Of a stretch of DNA of 64,000 bases, positions 26,501 through 64,000 are shown one piece after another. The notes under the pieces were generated by a model that saw nothing but the letters and a program-made list of their open reading frames with translations, made no database searches and had not been told where the DNA came from. Within the stretch, counting starts at the first letter, position 1. Every line of letters begins with the position of its first letter. A program made the position numbers and the translations under genes. This DNA is from Luscinia megarhynchos (taxonomy: Eukaryota; Chordata; Aves; Passeriformes; Turdidae), in assembly GCA_034336665.1 (NCBI GenBank), contig CM067592.1, forward strand, positions 53,558,473-53,622,472, written 5' to 3'.

Positions 26501-28860
26501 GCAGAATATATTAACTTGCAAATTAATGCAATATATTTACTCACCCTAGAGGTGGAATGATATAGAAATCATCTTACAACTCTGTCTTTTACTAAAAAGG
26601 TTTGTTTTGAGACCAGTGTCCTTTCAATCTAGTTATTCTAGTTTCATTATTCATTATTCATCATTTCAATAATTGCCTCATTCTAATTTTTTTAAGGTTA
26701 TTTAGAGAATGGTGAAAGAAGAAATACAGGCACTGCTAAATTTTGCTTATCTGGGATTGTGAATACTATTGGTTTTTACACACCGCTTTTATAACCTTAC
26801 GGCATTTAGGTTGAAGACAGGGCAGAACTAAAATCCTCACTACCAGTAAAGCGTGTACATATCTATTGTATGACTGTATTTGTATATATATACATAGATG
26901 TATACAGCTCACACCTTAGTAGTGAAGAAGAGAGCAAGAAACACTGTTTTCCTTTAATGTATGTCAATACTTTGTACTAAGGAACCTTGATCCTTCTTTG
27001 AAGCATCTAGTAATCAGTAGTAGGGAAAACAGCCCCAACCAACAATGGTTGATTTGCAGTCGTCCTATAGTAGCTCTGAATCTGCCACACTAAGTGCAAT
27101 CAACAGTGTGAAAATCAAAATAGTTAATATTCATGGCCATTTTTTTATAAGTAATGACAATGGCCACACTTTACACTTCCATATCTCATGTTCTTCCAGT
27201 AATGGTATATGCTTTCTAACAATGGTGCAAAAAGAGACCTCACACAACACATAATTGAGTCAGCATCTCTGTATACACAGGCAAAGACTGCAAACTTTGA
27301 ATAAATTTTATTATGCCTACAGAAACATTATCTTGGGTTAGACAAGGCATTTCATCTAACCACTTTACCTGGATTTTATTTTTCACATTAAAGATATATT
27401 TAGCAGTATGGTTCAACATCACTTTATGCATTAGAGAGAGAAAAAAAATCAGAATGCTTGTGTAGTGTGAATTTATTAGGTTTTTTTTTTTCCCACTTAA
27501 TAATACTGCCTTAATTTGGCATCATGTAATGAAGTATTATTAGGACAATTCACTTAAACCTAGCTATCCCTAAAATATATGATACTTATGATTCTTACTA
27601 TTCCTGTATAGAAACTATGTTTAAAAAATATTTACATTCCTTCTTTCATTTTCCAGTCTGAATGCTACAATAGATTCCTTATGAAGTCCTGAAGTATCAA
27701 TATGACTGCACATCCAAATACATTTCTTGTGGGTATAGTACACTAAAATGTGGTTAGCTACTCCAGAAATTTATAACATCATATTTGTAACAACTAATCT
27801 TTCACTTAAAGTCTTTTTCAGCCAGATAGCTGGCTGAAACTTTAGCTATATGGGAAAAAGCATGACAGACCTTGAGAGACAAGATGCTTATTTTACAGTT
27901 TAGTGAAGATCACTGAAAAGAGTTACATGTTTATATTCCAGCGCTTCAGCTTCCTATTCCTTAAAGACTAAGTGGATGAAGAAATTTTAATAGGTAGTAT
28001 CGCATATAATATTAACAGCTAGATACTCCTCTGTTTATCACTGAGAGGAATTGTAATAGAAATCCTAAATACAACTGAAAAGCTTTTCACAGGAACACTT
28101 CTGAGCATAACTCCTTGATGAACCAAAGTAGAAAGCTATACATAGCTACATAGCACATTTACTTAAGAAGAATTTATATCTGCTAATTTATTTTTCCCTC
28201 ATGAAAATGCAAAGGGGATTTTTTTTTTAAACTAGACTAGGAAAAATAAATTGTGTCCACACTATGTCCTGTCTGCAGTTACTTTTGATACCCACTTAAA
28301 ATATTGGTAGCACCTCCGTCACTGTCTGGTGAGCTTTCCAGTGGCGTGAAGGGAGTATGTGGTTCAATTCAGTGTACAAGCTAATTTGCAGTAAGCTTTA
28401 CTTGATAAAAAGCTGATTGATTTTTCAATGCAGAACATTATTACATACTGTACAAAATTTCTGAAGTGATTTAGCTTGTGAAAAAGAGCACAGATGTTTC
28501 ACCACAGCGTATTCTGTTGCACATTCACTCTTGTTTTAATCTGCAACAATAAAGAGTCTGAGAGATGATAAAAATGGATAACTGGGTCAAGCTTCTGGTT
28601 TCTGTGTCCTTATAGGCTGACTTCATTGAACACAAAATTTTTGAGCTCCAAAAACAAGATCAGGAAAAAAAATCACATTTTCTCTTTGGATATCTTCTAG
28701 AGAATTTCACTCTAGGTCTCTCAATGGAGTGAAAGCCTTTGATTTTGCCTTCCTGTTCAGGAAGGATGTAGAAAATATCTGGGGATGGTGGCAAAATTAA
28801 TGTACCTATAAAAGATTTATATCTTAGGAGCACTCGAGCAGAAATATAAAAAAGCTCAAT
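17521..28860. other. AT-rich intergenic DNA
   Basis: I see no gene. Minor low-complexity patches include an A/C-rich run near 19130-19160, a G/T-rich patch at about 21495-21600 and a TATTAATATA-type AT-rich palindromic stretch near 25605-25645. Confidence 0.55.
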
Positions 28861-28869
28861 GGGTTATCT

Positions 28870-29405
28870 AGATGTATAGTTATAGATCCTTCAGGAGAGA
28901 CAGGCAGGGCAGGTGGAGCAGAGGGGTTGGACTGTACAGTGTTTGCATTAAAGGAAAAGTAAATAAAGCAGATGTTTTTGTGAGAGTTTGCTATATATCA
29001 GCCAGTCAGGGTGATGCCACCAGTGTATTATTCTAAGTGGAATTAATGGAAATCGCCAGAGCAGTTACTCTGATCCTTACAAGTGACCTCAAATTCCCAG
29101 AGGTTAACTGGGTCTGTCATACAGAAGACACAAAGAGGTCCAGGAAATTCATGGACCACATAAGGAAAACACTTAGGTACAGATACTAAAGGAGAGGAGT
29201 GGAAGGAGTGGAGTGATCTCTTTTCTCTGATATCTGGTGATAAGACACAAGGGAATGGTAAGGGAGATACAAGAAATATCAGGGGAAGATAAGACTAGAT
29301 ATTAGGAAAAAATTCTTCTATGAGAGGCTGGTCAAGCACTGGAACAAGCAGCACAGGAAGTGGCCCCACGCCTGTTGGTGTTCAAGGAGGTGTTCAATTG
29401 ACAGC
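28870..29405 (+). mobile_element. CR1-type LINE fragment, 3'-truncated
   Basis: The segment GGCAGGGCAGGTGGAGCAGAGG (28904 on) parallels the other CR1 copy in this window. GAGGTTAACTGGGTCTGTC resembles its NLPDVNW-coding part. Near 29290-29395, AGACTAGATATTAGGAAAAAATTCTTCTATGAGAGGCTGGTCAAGCACTGGAACA is the characteristic pre-3'-end CR1 sequence. It stops after GTGTTCAAGGAGGTGTTCAA and lacks the terminal hairpin and 8-bp tail, so the 3' end is lost. Confidence 0.7.
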
Positions 29406-29409
29406 TGCA

Positions 29410-32034
29410 TTTTCTTACACGATTCTTTTTTTACACAATTTTGAGAATTTAGAAATTTTAAAAACTGCTCACTTCCAACTTGCACATAAATTAGAAGAGG
29501 AAAAAATAACAACTATATATATAACAGAGCAAATACTGTCTAGAAGCAAATGAACTTCACAGCATGTGATAATTAGCTCCAAAAGTACCTTTGCACATAA
29601 CATGTTCTGAATAGGACATTGTAATGGAATGTGGATGACTAAATTAATGCCTATATTATTCCAAGGCATCCATGGGCAAGGCATACAATCCTTCTATTAA
29701 AGTTATCTATCTCCATAAAGGGATTAAAAAACCTGTCTCTAACTCTGTTCATCTGGTCCATTTAAGACCAGATGTTAACTCATACTGGCAGTTACATTAC
29801 AGAAATTTGTGTGAGCAAATGATACAAATTCAAGTATAGATTACTGCTTGCTAGAATTAGATGGCCTTTTTCATGTATCACTTTCTATCATCTATACATG
29901 CCTTAAGGATTTGCTTTACCACACTTTCAGTATTCTTGTCTTTGGTACTGTAATATTCATACCTGTTATTTTTTGTTAGGTGGTTGCTATATACATATTC
30001 ATCATGTTCTGTTATTCAAAAAAACCCAGCAGACTAGTTTCTAATTTAATTCTTGGTGAGAAGTTATACAGGCTAGCACAGATACTTGAATGTGACTTGC
30101 ATCACTAGATTTTAGTGTCACAATCACAGAGATGTATTTGACATTCATTTTCATTTTTTCTGTCCTGAGTGTCCCAGAATAATAGTGAATTTTGCAACAA
30201 CATTAAGTTGTGCATCTTTACAGCTATAATCTTTGATATCACATATCTGTGGGAAGAAATATGTTAGAAAAGTGACTGAGTGCCAGGAGTTCTTGATTAA
30301 TGTCATTCCCTCAGGGCAGAACAGCATTTGTGCCTTTTATCATAATTAGTTCATTAGCACTACATAACTATTTTGTTGATCTCTACTCTGAGACCTCCAC
30401 TTGCTTTCTTATAACTACATTTATATTTTTAGTTGCGATAGAGGAATTGGGAAAGTTATTGCACTGAACACACTTCTTTTTTTTTCTTCACTTAATGTCC
30501 AAAGGATTCTTACTGTGTACCCCTAGCAGACAAGCTTATCCAAACACCTCTGCAGCCTCCAAATCATCCCTGAGTCCATTTTCCCTTTTGTTTTTCGTTG
30601 GATGTGCTCCTGCCCATTCTTAACTTATGAAGTCTACATAAATTATTTAGATGCATAAATCCCATTATTAACAGTGGATCTGGTAGCAAACTGGAATACC
30701 ACACCCAAATGATTTTTTCTTAAAATACTCTAAAAAAAAATCTCATTTTAGCATATTTGCATCACTTACCTTAGACTACAGATGTATTTTGAAGTTTTTT
30801 TCTTTGATTTCTCCACTCCTGTACAGCACGTTCAACTTTGTAAGTGTTCTCTTCAAAAAAGAAAGATAATATCTTGATTTATATTAAGACCAGCAAGGCC
30901 CAATGCATAGATGAAAGAACTAATACTGATACTAATTACTAATACTAATTTGAGAGATCAAGGTTCTCGGTTTTTCACTGATCTGCCAGGTTTTGCAAGC
31001 CAAGATGATAATATTCTTTTTAGTTAAATGACAAAAATTCACTATGCTTTCCATTCAAATACAACCTGAACTGCATGGATAAACTTTCTCTTTGCAGAGA
31101 TGTAGGAGTATGTTTGTAGTCACCTGGGTCAAGATCTGAAATCTGCTGAAGTTATCTCTTCAAAGGAAAGGACAATATCCCTTCTCATTAACTCATGTGG
31201 GTTCCGAATCAGATCCTTAGTTTAATTTGTTATTTAACTTACTAGCTCTTTCAAAATGCAAGGAGTTTCCTGGGAATTAAAGAGTGATAAAGGGAAACTG
31301 ATGACATAAGAGATTTCCTTCAATGTTATCATAAGGAGATGCCATTTGCTGAAATTATTTAAGTATCAGACACAGGGTAATCTTTAAGACATTTACCTTC
31401 AACTAAGTACATTAAACTTTGAAAAATGTAAAGGTCTCTAAGAATACTAAAAGTGAAAAATAGAGCCCATGAAATATTCTCACCTTTACAGAATCTTTTT
31501 TTTCCCCTCTCAAATGTTGACTGGAAGTTTTCCTCCTTCCAAATAATTAGGGTTTGGTAATTCTTTATTCTTCAGTACTAGCAGTATTTACTAGGTGACT
31601 AGTGAGCAGCCAAATAGTAGGAGACCCTGAGACTAAAGACCAGTCATTATGTATCCATTGAGGGCATGTTTAGGTTGCAAAGCCATTAGCCATTTTCAGT
31701 CTCAGAAATTTCTATCACCAACAATTTCACACAGGATCTGACCTGCTACTTTCACCAAAAAGGTCTGAAAATTTAACAGGAACAATCTGGTAAGCTACAT
31801 GAACAGTTCTAGAAGTGTCACAGCACAGGAATGCTTAAGAGAGATGCAAAATATATTCCAAAATTCTTCGGGATGCTCTTATTTTTCATCATAGAGTTCT
31901 GGGTTTTCTAGGCTTGAAAAAAGAACAAAGCCAGTGTTTTGTCCCCAGTTTGGAAATATCCACGGGATACTTTCTGTTAATTTTTCATGTATGTAACTGT
32001 CTGTTTGCTTTACAGTTCAAATTCTTCTAACAGT
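29410..32034. other. AT-rich intergenic DNA
   Basis: No gene, RNA or recognisable repeat seen. Confidence 0.55.
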
Positions 32035-32475
32035 TGTAGTGGGTTGATGGGGGCATCCACTGCCAAGTACCCACTGTTCTATCACTCCCCTCCTCTGCTG
32101 GGGAGCAGTGACATTAGTGTAACAAAAGGCACACAGGGAGAGATAAGGACAGGGAGAGATCACTCCCAGTTATTGACAGGGACAAAACAGATTCATTTTG
32201 AAAAAAAAAAATCAATTTGCTTCGCTTCCAGTTAAACCAGTGAGAAAGAAAAATAAAAGCAAAATCTTAAAACACCTTCCCCCATCCCTCCCCTTTTCTC
32301 AGGCTCTTGATCTTCTCTGCCTCCTGCCCACAGCAGCACAGGGGGACAGGGAATGGGGGCTGTAGCCCATGGGGGCTCTGGTCAGCTCATCACACATGGG
32401 GGATTCCCACAGGGTCACAGCCTCTTTCAGGCACTCCCACCTTCCAGACGCTGTAGGTGTAACCCTACTGCCCCG
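32035..32475 (+). mobile_element. LTR fragment, avian ERVL-like, 3'-truncated
   Basis: It starts TGTAGTGGGTTGATGGGGGC and contains GGGAGAGATAAGGACAGGGA, AAATCTTAAAACACCTTCCC and CAGCAGCACAGGGGGACAGG, in the order I recall for a second avian ERVL-group LTR. The usual tandemly repeated 3' part is missing or degraded after about 32460. No internal retroviral genes flank it. A small (AATCT)n run follows at about 32690-32709. Confidence 0.7.
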
Positions 32476-35400
32476 TGGAGGTGTACATGGTATCCATTAA
32501 TACAGTTCATGTGAATAGAATTAGGCATCACGATAAACAGTCCAGTGACATTTTCACCATGTACACCTACTACAGCTATCAGTGGAGGAGAAATAATGAT
32601 TTATGAGTTTTTCTGAAGAAATACAGTTCACCCTTTTCCCCTCCATTTTCAGAAGAATAAAATTTACTACTTTTATTTACTACTTTTCTAATCTAATCTA
32701 ATCTAATCTTTGAAAAGAGCCTTCAGTTTTCCTTCTTCTTAAATTCTTAATTTTTTTTCTCCTCCAGGTCATACACTATCGATCAGTTGTTCCAGTTCTA
32801 AGTTTTGCCTTAAAGACAGTACTTAAAATTTGTCTCTGATATCCAAACTTCATATAAAGTATGCTCTTAGTGAGGCTGTTTTATGATAAGAAACAACAGA
32901 ACACTTAAGGATACTTCTGAAGTATCCCAACAACCAAACAACCATAAGAAGACTATTTTTAGAACACGTTTGCCACTTACATGCAATTTAAATCCCTGCT
33001 ACAAAGGGTTACAGCTATTTATTATTCTCTCTGCATGAACAATCCTCAAGTGTAAAATGAGCTCCAAAACAGATTAAATGAGAACTAAACAAATGATCCT
33101 AAGCTAATTAGAAATGCAGCAAGTAAAAATCTTTCAATGTCAATATAAACAAATTTTAAATTTTTTATTTAAGAGAATCAAGTAAAGAAAGCAGAATTAA
33201 TAACTTTGTAAAATTATGTATAAGAAAAGACATGGAGAAAAATCTGACACGTCATGTTCATGGGAAGTGAAGTTTCCATGCTAAGAAAAATAATTTAATA
33301 GTGAAGAACTGTTAAAACTTAATAGGCTCTAAACAAGGAGTTAAACAAAAAGTCTTGATTAAGCATTTAATAATTGCACTCATAAATTATTAACTCAATA
33401 ATTAGTTTAAACATTTACTATATGAAAAAAATTTTGTAACCAATGCTAAGTTAAGCATTGTACCTAGCATTCTATTTGATTTGATTTTATGATCTAATTT
33501 ATAATATCTATCCACCTGAATTTAATTACATTGTTTCCCTTGACATGTGGGATAAGTGAAGAGAGTAATGAAGCAAAAGACATACTGGACAGTCTCTACT
33601 TCACAGAAATTTGAGTACAAATTGACAAATGAATACTTTAAGTGTTACAGTTCTAATTCTGTTGCTAAAAGAGAAGCATAATAACATTCATTTGATGAAG
33701 ATTAATTAATAGGTCAAACTAAGAAAATGTAAAAAACATATCAATGTAATGTAATATAAATTGACTGTAGTGAAACAGGCTGTTTTATGACTTGTTCTCA
33801 GAGGATTGGTTTTTTTCCTGTTGTATCTTGAGGATTTAAATCTATATAATTTCAGATAGATTAAAAGAGTCTCACAAATTATTAGAAAGAAATGGGCTGA
33901 ATAGCAGTAATATATAAAACCTTTTTGATACCAGCATTGTCTTTATATTGTTTCATTTCGATATCTTTCCAAGTCTAGAATATTTATTGAAGTGTGCGAG
34001 TCATTAGGTTGTCCCTACTGTTTGAGTTTCCCTTAGTTTGGAGTCAATAAATGCATTTAGAAAAGGGTAAAATAAATTTCAAGAAAGCATCCTTTACTCT
34101 TTCATCACTATTGTCAAGCTCTAAATTATAGTCAAAACACTCCCTAACCCCTCCACTTCCTAAAGAGGACTCTCTTTTTCTGCTGATTCTGAATAGTTTA
34201 TAGTCACTTCTAGCAGCATTCCAGAAGTGCAAGTTATCACACCACTTTCCTATGTTTGCTTACACGTAATTTTTGGGCTTGACATTATTTTCCATTGGTG
34301 TAGATGCATTTTAGTTGGGCTATCAATCCTGCCACCTTTTTAGAAGAAGAAAGCCTAATTCCTGGGTGACTGTTCTCATGTTCTTCCATGGTTTCTAACA
34401 CTTCAAAACCCACTCCTGCTGCACAAGTAAGTGAAGGGCAAATCAAATCTGCTAGCGTCCACTTGCACACCACTCTTGAATATTTTTGATCATCAGGTGT
34501 GCTGCTGACAAATGGGGTGCACCTGTCTTACAGGGAGAAAAGCATCTTCCCTCAGGAGTTAACAGGCCTCATTAAAGGAGTTTTAAACCTTTTAAATTGA
34601 AGAGGAAAGGGGATAAAAACAGGCCCACTAGAAATAAGCCTGGGAGCACCGTGATGATCAAAACTCACAAAATTCTGCCAAGGACCAGTCTGATCAGGCT
34701 CAGATTCAGATCTGCTGTTATTCTGTTATCCTCTTTATCTGCTTCCTGTTTCTTCTTTCATCATTCCATGCAACTGGAACAACAGAGGAGAATTTTACAT
34801 GTACTCCTGATCCCTTAACCAGTTAGTCTCAAGGTGCTGAATTTCCTTTTTGATTTCCCTTAGACTTCTTATTGCAATTTCATCACTGTCTGCTTGGAAA
34901 AGTATTAATAGTTAATAATCTGAGGGCTGCACTGGAATAGAAAGATTCCTTCTAATGTCTTTAAGACAGGCTTTGAGGGACAGCAGACTTTCTTTAAGAC
35001 GTGGGTCCAGCATGCATATTTTGATTTTTAGTCTTTCTCAGAAGAAAGTCTCCTGTGACAATGAAATATCTCTTTTTCTTTTTCTGTATAGAAGCAGTCT
35101 TGACACAGGGAGTAGCTGACATAACCTCAGTGACACCTCTGACCTAGATGAGCAATCCTTGGTTCTGTACAGCTGCACTTGCAGAGCCTTGTACCTATTA
35201 TGCCAGGGCAGCTAGGAGGGTGGGGTAGTAATGGAGGGAATGCTCCAGTGTGCAAGGCAGGAAATTGTCACCATTCCCCCCCCACCTCTTAAGTTGTGAT
35301 CTACAGATTAAAATAGGATAGGGAATTCCTGTATCATACACCCTGTCTGCCTGACAGATTTGTCCCTGGGAAGGCAGGGGTTTTTTCAAGTAATCTGTCT

Positions 35401-36889
35401 CTCCCTCAGACTCTGATTCTGCTTAACCTGCTCACCTCCTCCCACAGTTCTGTCAGCACACCACTCACAGGTGTGCTCACTGCCAGTGTTCTTATATAGG
35501 GCACATCCTGCATCTGACACCTCGGCAGGCAAGTGCACAAGATGAGGTACAAGTTAGCAACACTGATAGCATAATAAGAAAACAATCTTTGGTCGTTCTA
35601 GGATGGATAGAGAAAACTGTCTTTTTAATGTCTATTTTCTCTCCTTCTATCTCCTCCCTTTATTTTATATTAAAAAAAAAGTCTTTACTGATAAGAGTTT
35701 ATTGTGATAAAGCTCTTGGCACAGTCTGCCTGTAACATGAAGATAAAAGTCAGTTTAGAGCCAGGCAAGAATGTCAAAGGATAACGTTCTGTGAGGTAGG
35801 TGACCTGATTGAAAGGCTTGCTGTTACCAAAAAGAGAGATTCCACATGCTTTGCCATGTGCAGGCATAAACACCCATAAACCAGCGTTGTTAGTCACAGT
35901 CTTTTATACTGGCTCTGGCATTTGTCTCATCCTGGGCTGAACCAGTCCAGCTTGCTAAATAGGCAAAAAACAAATCCATGAACAGTTATAAGAAGAAGTG
36001 ACTGTTTATTCAACAGTGGTTCACAAGAACATTCATGCGTTTTCATGCATCACACCAAGAAAAATCCGTTTTCAAATAAAAAAGCTGTACAAGTAAACTG
36101 TCTATTTTTGTTATCATCTGAGATCACGTTCCTCCACTAGCCAAAAATCACACATTTTTCAGAGGTGTGCCTCAAGGTTTTGTGTTAAAAGTATCTATTA
36201 AAAGTACCTACAACCTGGCTTGCAGAAGGTGACAGTGATTGAAATTTAAGAACTCAGACTGTAGAGATAAAGAGTTGCTGTGCCACGTGCCACATTAGAC
36301 ACCCGAAGACGACAAAACAAAAAGGAGCAGCCAGAATTGAGCTTGGGCAGACTCAACTCAGATATAAGAAACTGTCTTTTTGGGAAGTGTTTCAGAACCA
36401 GAATAAAATTCTAGCAAAAGAGGTTTTCCCTCTCCTGGATTCGCAAATCATGACTCAGCAACTTTACAGAATACATGCGTTACTAAAACTCGCGGATTTT
36501 ACGTCTACACGAAGATTTTGCTGGGCCATCTACTAAAAAAATACTGTTAACTTGAAAAGGGTTTGTCTCATAGTCAAGATGTATATGTTTAATTTGGGAT
36601 GCCAAATTCACGCTATTTTGTGATATTGCTGCTTTACTGGTTATTAGTTCGTATGAAAGACAATACTCTAAAAAATTAGCTAAGGAGGACAAAGCTGCAT
36701 TTCACTACAACTGGATTTAAATTCTCCTGCTCAGACGCTCATCACAGCGGGGAGGGGGGGAAGTAAACAAACTTTCTCGCTTTGCTAGAAGGCACGTCTT
36801 TGAATCAGCTGGCATTCCTCCACTGGCAATGCAGAGTGCTTGTGAAAAACCTTTTTATACTTTTATTTGAGAGGTTTTCCACTACAGTT
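32476..36889. other. Intergenic DNA upstream of the CEP120 CpG island
   Basis: I see no gene. The part at about 34.9-35.55 kb is less AT-rich and contains a CCCCCCCC run near 35277-35284. It may hold a degraded interspersed repeat that I cannot assign. Sequence becomes CpG-rich only from about 36.89 kb. Confidence 0.5.
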
Positions 36890-36947
36890 CCACGCCCCTG
36901 TCGGACATTCCGCGCCACAGCACAGCCGCGGGCTCTCCGGCCGTGCG

Positions 36948-37640
36948 GAGCGGGGCGGTGCCGGCGCCCTGGAGAGGCGGGCGGGGCGGTACCGGGGCGG
37001 TGCGGGGCGGTACCGGGGCGGTGCGGGGCGGTACCGGGGCGGGGGCGGAGGCGGTGCCGAGGCGGTACCGGGGCGGTGCGGGGCGGTACCGCGGCCCAGG
37101 AGAGGCGGTACCGGGGCGGTGCCGCGGCCCAGGAGTGGCGGTACCGGGGCGGTGCGGGGCGGTGCGGGGCGGTGCCGCGGCCCAGGAGTGGCGGTACCGG
37201 GGCGGTACCGGGCGGTGCGGGGCGGTACCGGGGCGGTGCGGGGCGGTACCGGGGCGGTGCCGGGGCGGTGCCGGGGCGGTACCGGGGCGGGGCGGGAGGC
37301 GGTGCCGAGGCGGTACCGGGGCGGTGCGGGGCGGTACCGCGGCCCAGGAGAGGCGGTACTGGGGCGGTGCCGCGGCCCAGGAGAGGCGGTACCGGGGCGG
37401 TGCCGCGGCCCAGGAGAGGCGGTGCCGGGCGGTGTGGGGGGCCCAGGGGAGGCGGCGCCGGGGCGGTGCGGGCGGTGCCGGGGCGGTGCCGGGGCGGTGC
37501 GGGGCGGTGCGGGGCGGTGCCGGGGCGGTGCGGGCGGTGCCGGGGCGGTGCCGGGGCGGTGTGGGGCGGTGCGGGGCGGTGCCGGGGCGGTGCGGGGCGG
37601 TGCCGGGGCGGTGCCGGGGCGGTGCGGGGCGGTGCCGGCG
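36948..37640. repeat. GC-rich tandem array (10-11 bp units GGGGCGGTGC / GGGGCGGTACC)
   Basis: About 690 bp consists almost wholly of GGGGCGGTGC, GGGGCGGTGCC and GGGGCGGTACC units. Interspersed longer units contain GCGGCCCAGGAG; six copies start at 37091, 37124, 37177, 37339, 37372 and 37405, most of them 33 bp apart. A block beginning with GCCGAGGCGG recurs 248 bp downstream (37056 and 37304). GGGG runs separated by 6-7 nt loops fit the canonical G-quadruplex pattern on the + (RNA-like) strand. The array ends about 170 bp before the CEP120 ATG, so it lies in the proximal promoter or 5' UTR. It has no stop codons in several frames, which makes long but meaningless ORFs. Confidence 0.9.
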
Positions 37641-37809
37641 GCGGAAGCGGCGGGGCGGCGTTGCCGGGCGGAAGCGGCGGCAGTTGGTGTTTAAAGGCTC
37701 TGCGGCGGCAAAAGGGAGGCGAGTGGCGGCAGGGCGGGCGGAGCACCCGAGGGCTCCCGGTTCCCTCCGCTCCGCCTCGGGAGCGGCAGCGCTTGGCCGG
37801 AGCGGGGAG

Positions 37810-63862
<26,053 letters not shown>

Positions 63863-64000
63863 TGATTTTGAGCTCAGGGAAGGCCACGGCTCAGGCCTGC
63901 GAAGTAGGCTGAATTAGTTAAAAGCAGAGGTGATTTTTAAAAATAAATGGTTTAATTTAATCCCAAATAATTCTTGTGCGTCAGCACTTTCAGGGAAATA

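Noticed and set aside
37655..37675. RFX X-box (ciliary gene promoter element) near the CEP120 start
   Set aside because: Only one arm (GTTGCC) is present; the opposite arm does not fit the consensus.

Overview
The window is vertebrate nuclear DNA and most probably avian. It is AT-rich, intron-dominated and has no operons. It carries CR1-type LINE fragments and two LTRs that resemble the avian ERVL group. The one protein-coding gene I can read exon by exon is CEP120 (centrosomal protein of 120 kDa), on the + strand from about 37.8 kb to beyond the right edge. Eighteen coding exons join in a single consistent reading frame with GT..AG introns, giving about 875 codons. The last roughly 125 residues of the family's usual length lie outside the window. 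Comparisons with human CEP120 are from memory, not from an alignment.

Layout. 1-14.1 kb is AT-rich non-coding DNA with one CR1 fragment (about 2.56-3.64 kb) that keeps decayed endonuclease-domain coding sequence. 14.2-15.4 kb is a CpG island with a CCAAT box and GC boxes but no credible protein. In vertebrates CEP120 lies head-to-head with CSNK1G3, so I infer that this island is the CSNK1G3 promoter and non-coding first exon on the - strand, with 1-14 kb as its first intron. No CSNK1G3 coding exon is visible. 15.6-36.9 kb is the intergenic spacer, with an ERVL-like solo LTR (16.9-17.5 kb), a CR1 fragment (28.9-29.4 kb) and a second ERVL-like LTR fragment (32.0-32.5 kb). 36.9-37.9 kb is the CEP120 CpG island. 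Most of it is a very GC-rich tandem array of 10-11 bp units (about 36.95-37.64 kb) ending some 170 bp before the start codon. CEP120 exons and introns then fill 37.8-64 kb.

The most unusual features are the G-rich array with its 33-bp and 248-bp higher-order periodicities, the way that array stays open in frame with the CEP120 start codon for 289 codons, and an apparent extra exon at 48.55 kb that could act as a 111-nt in-frame cassette or as an alternative terminal exon truncating the protein before its third C2 domain. I found no prokaryote-type system, CRISPR array, tRNA or rRNA.
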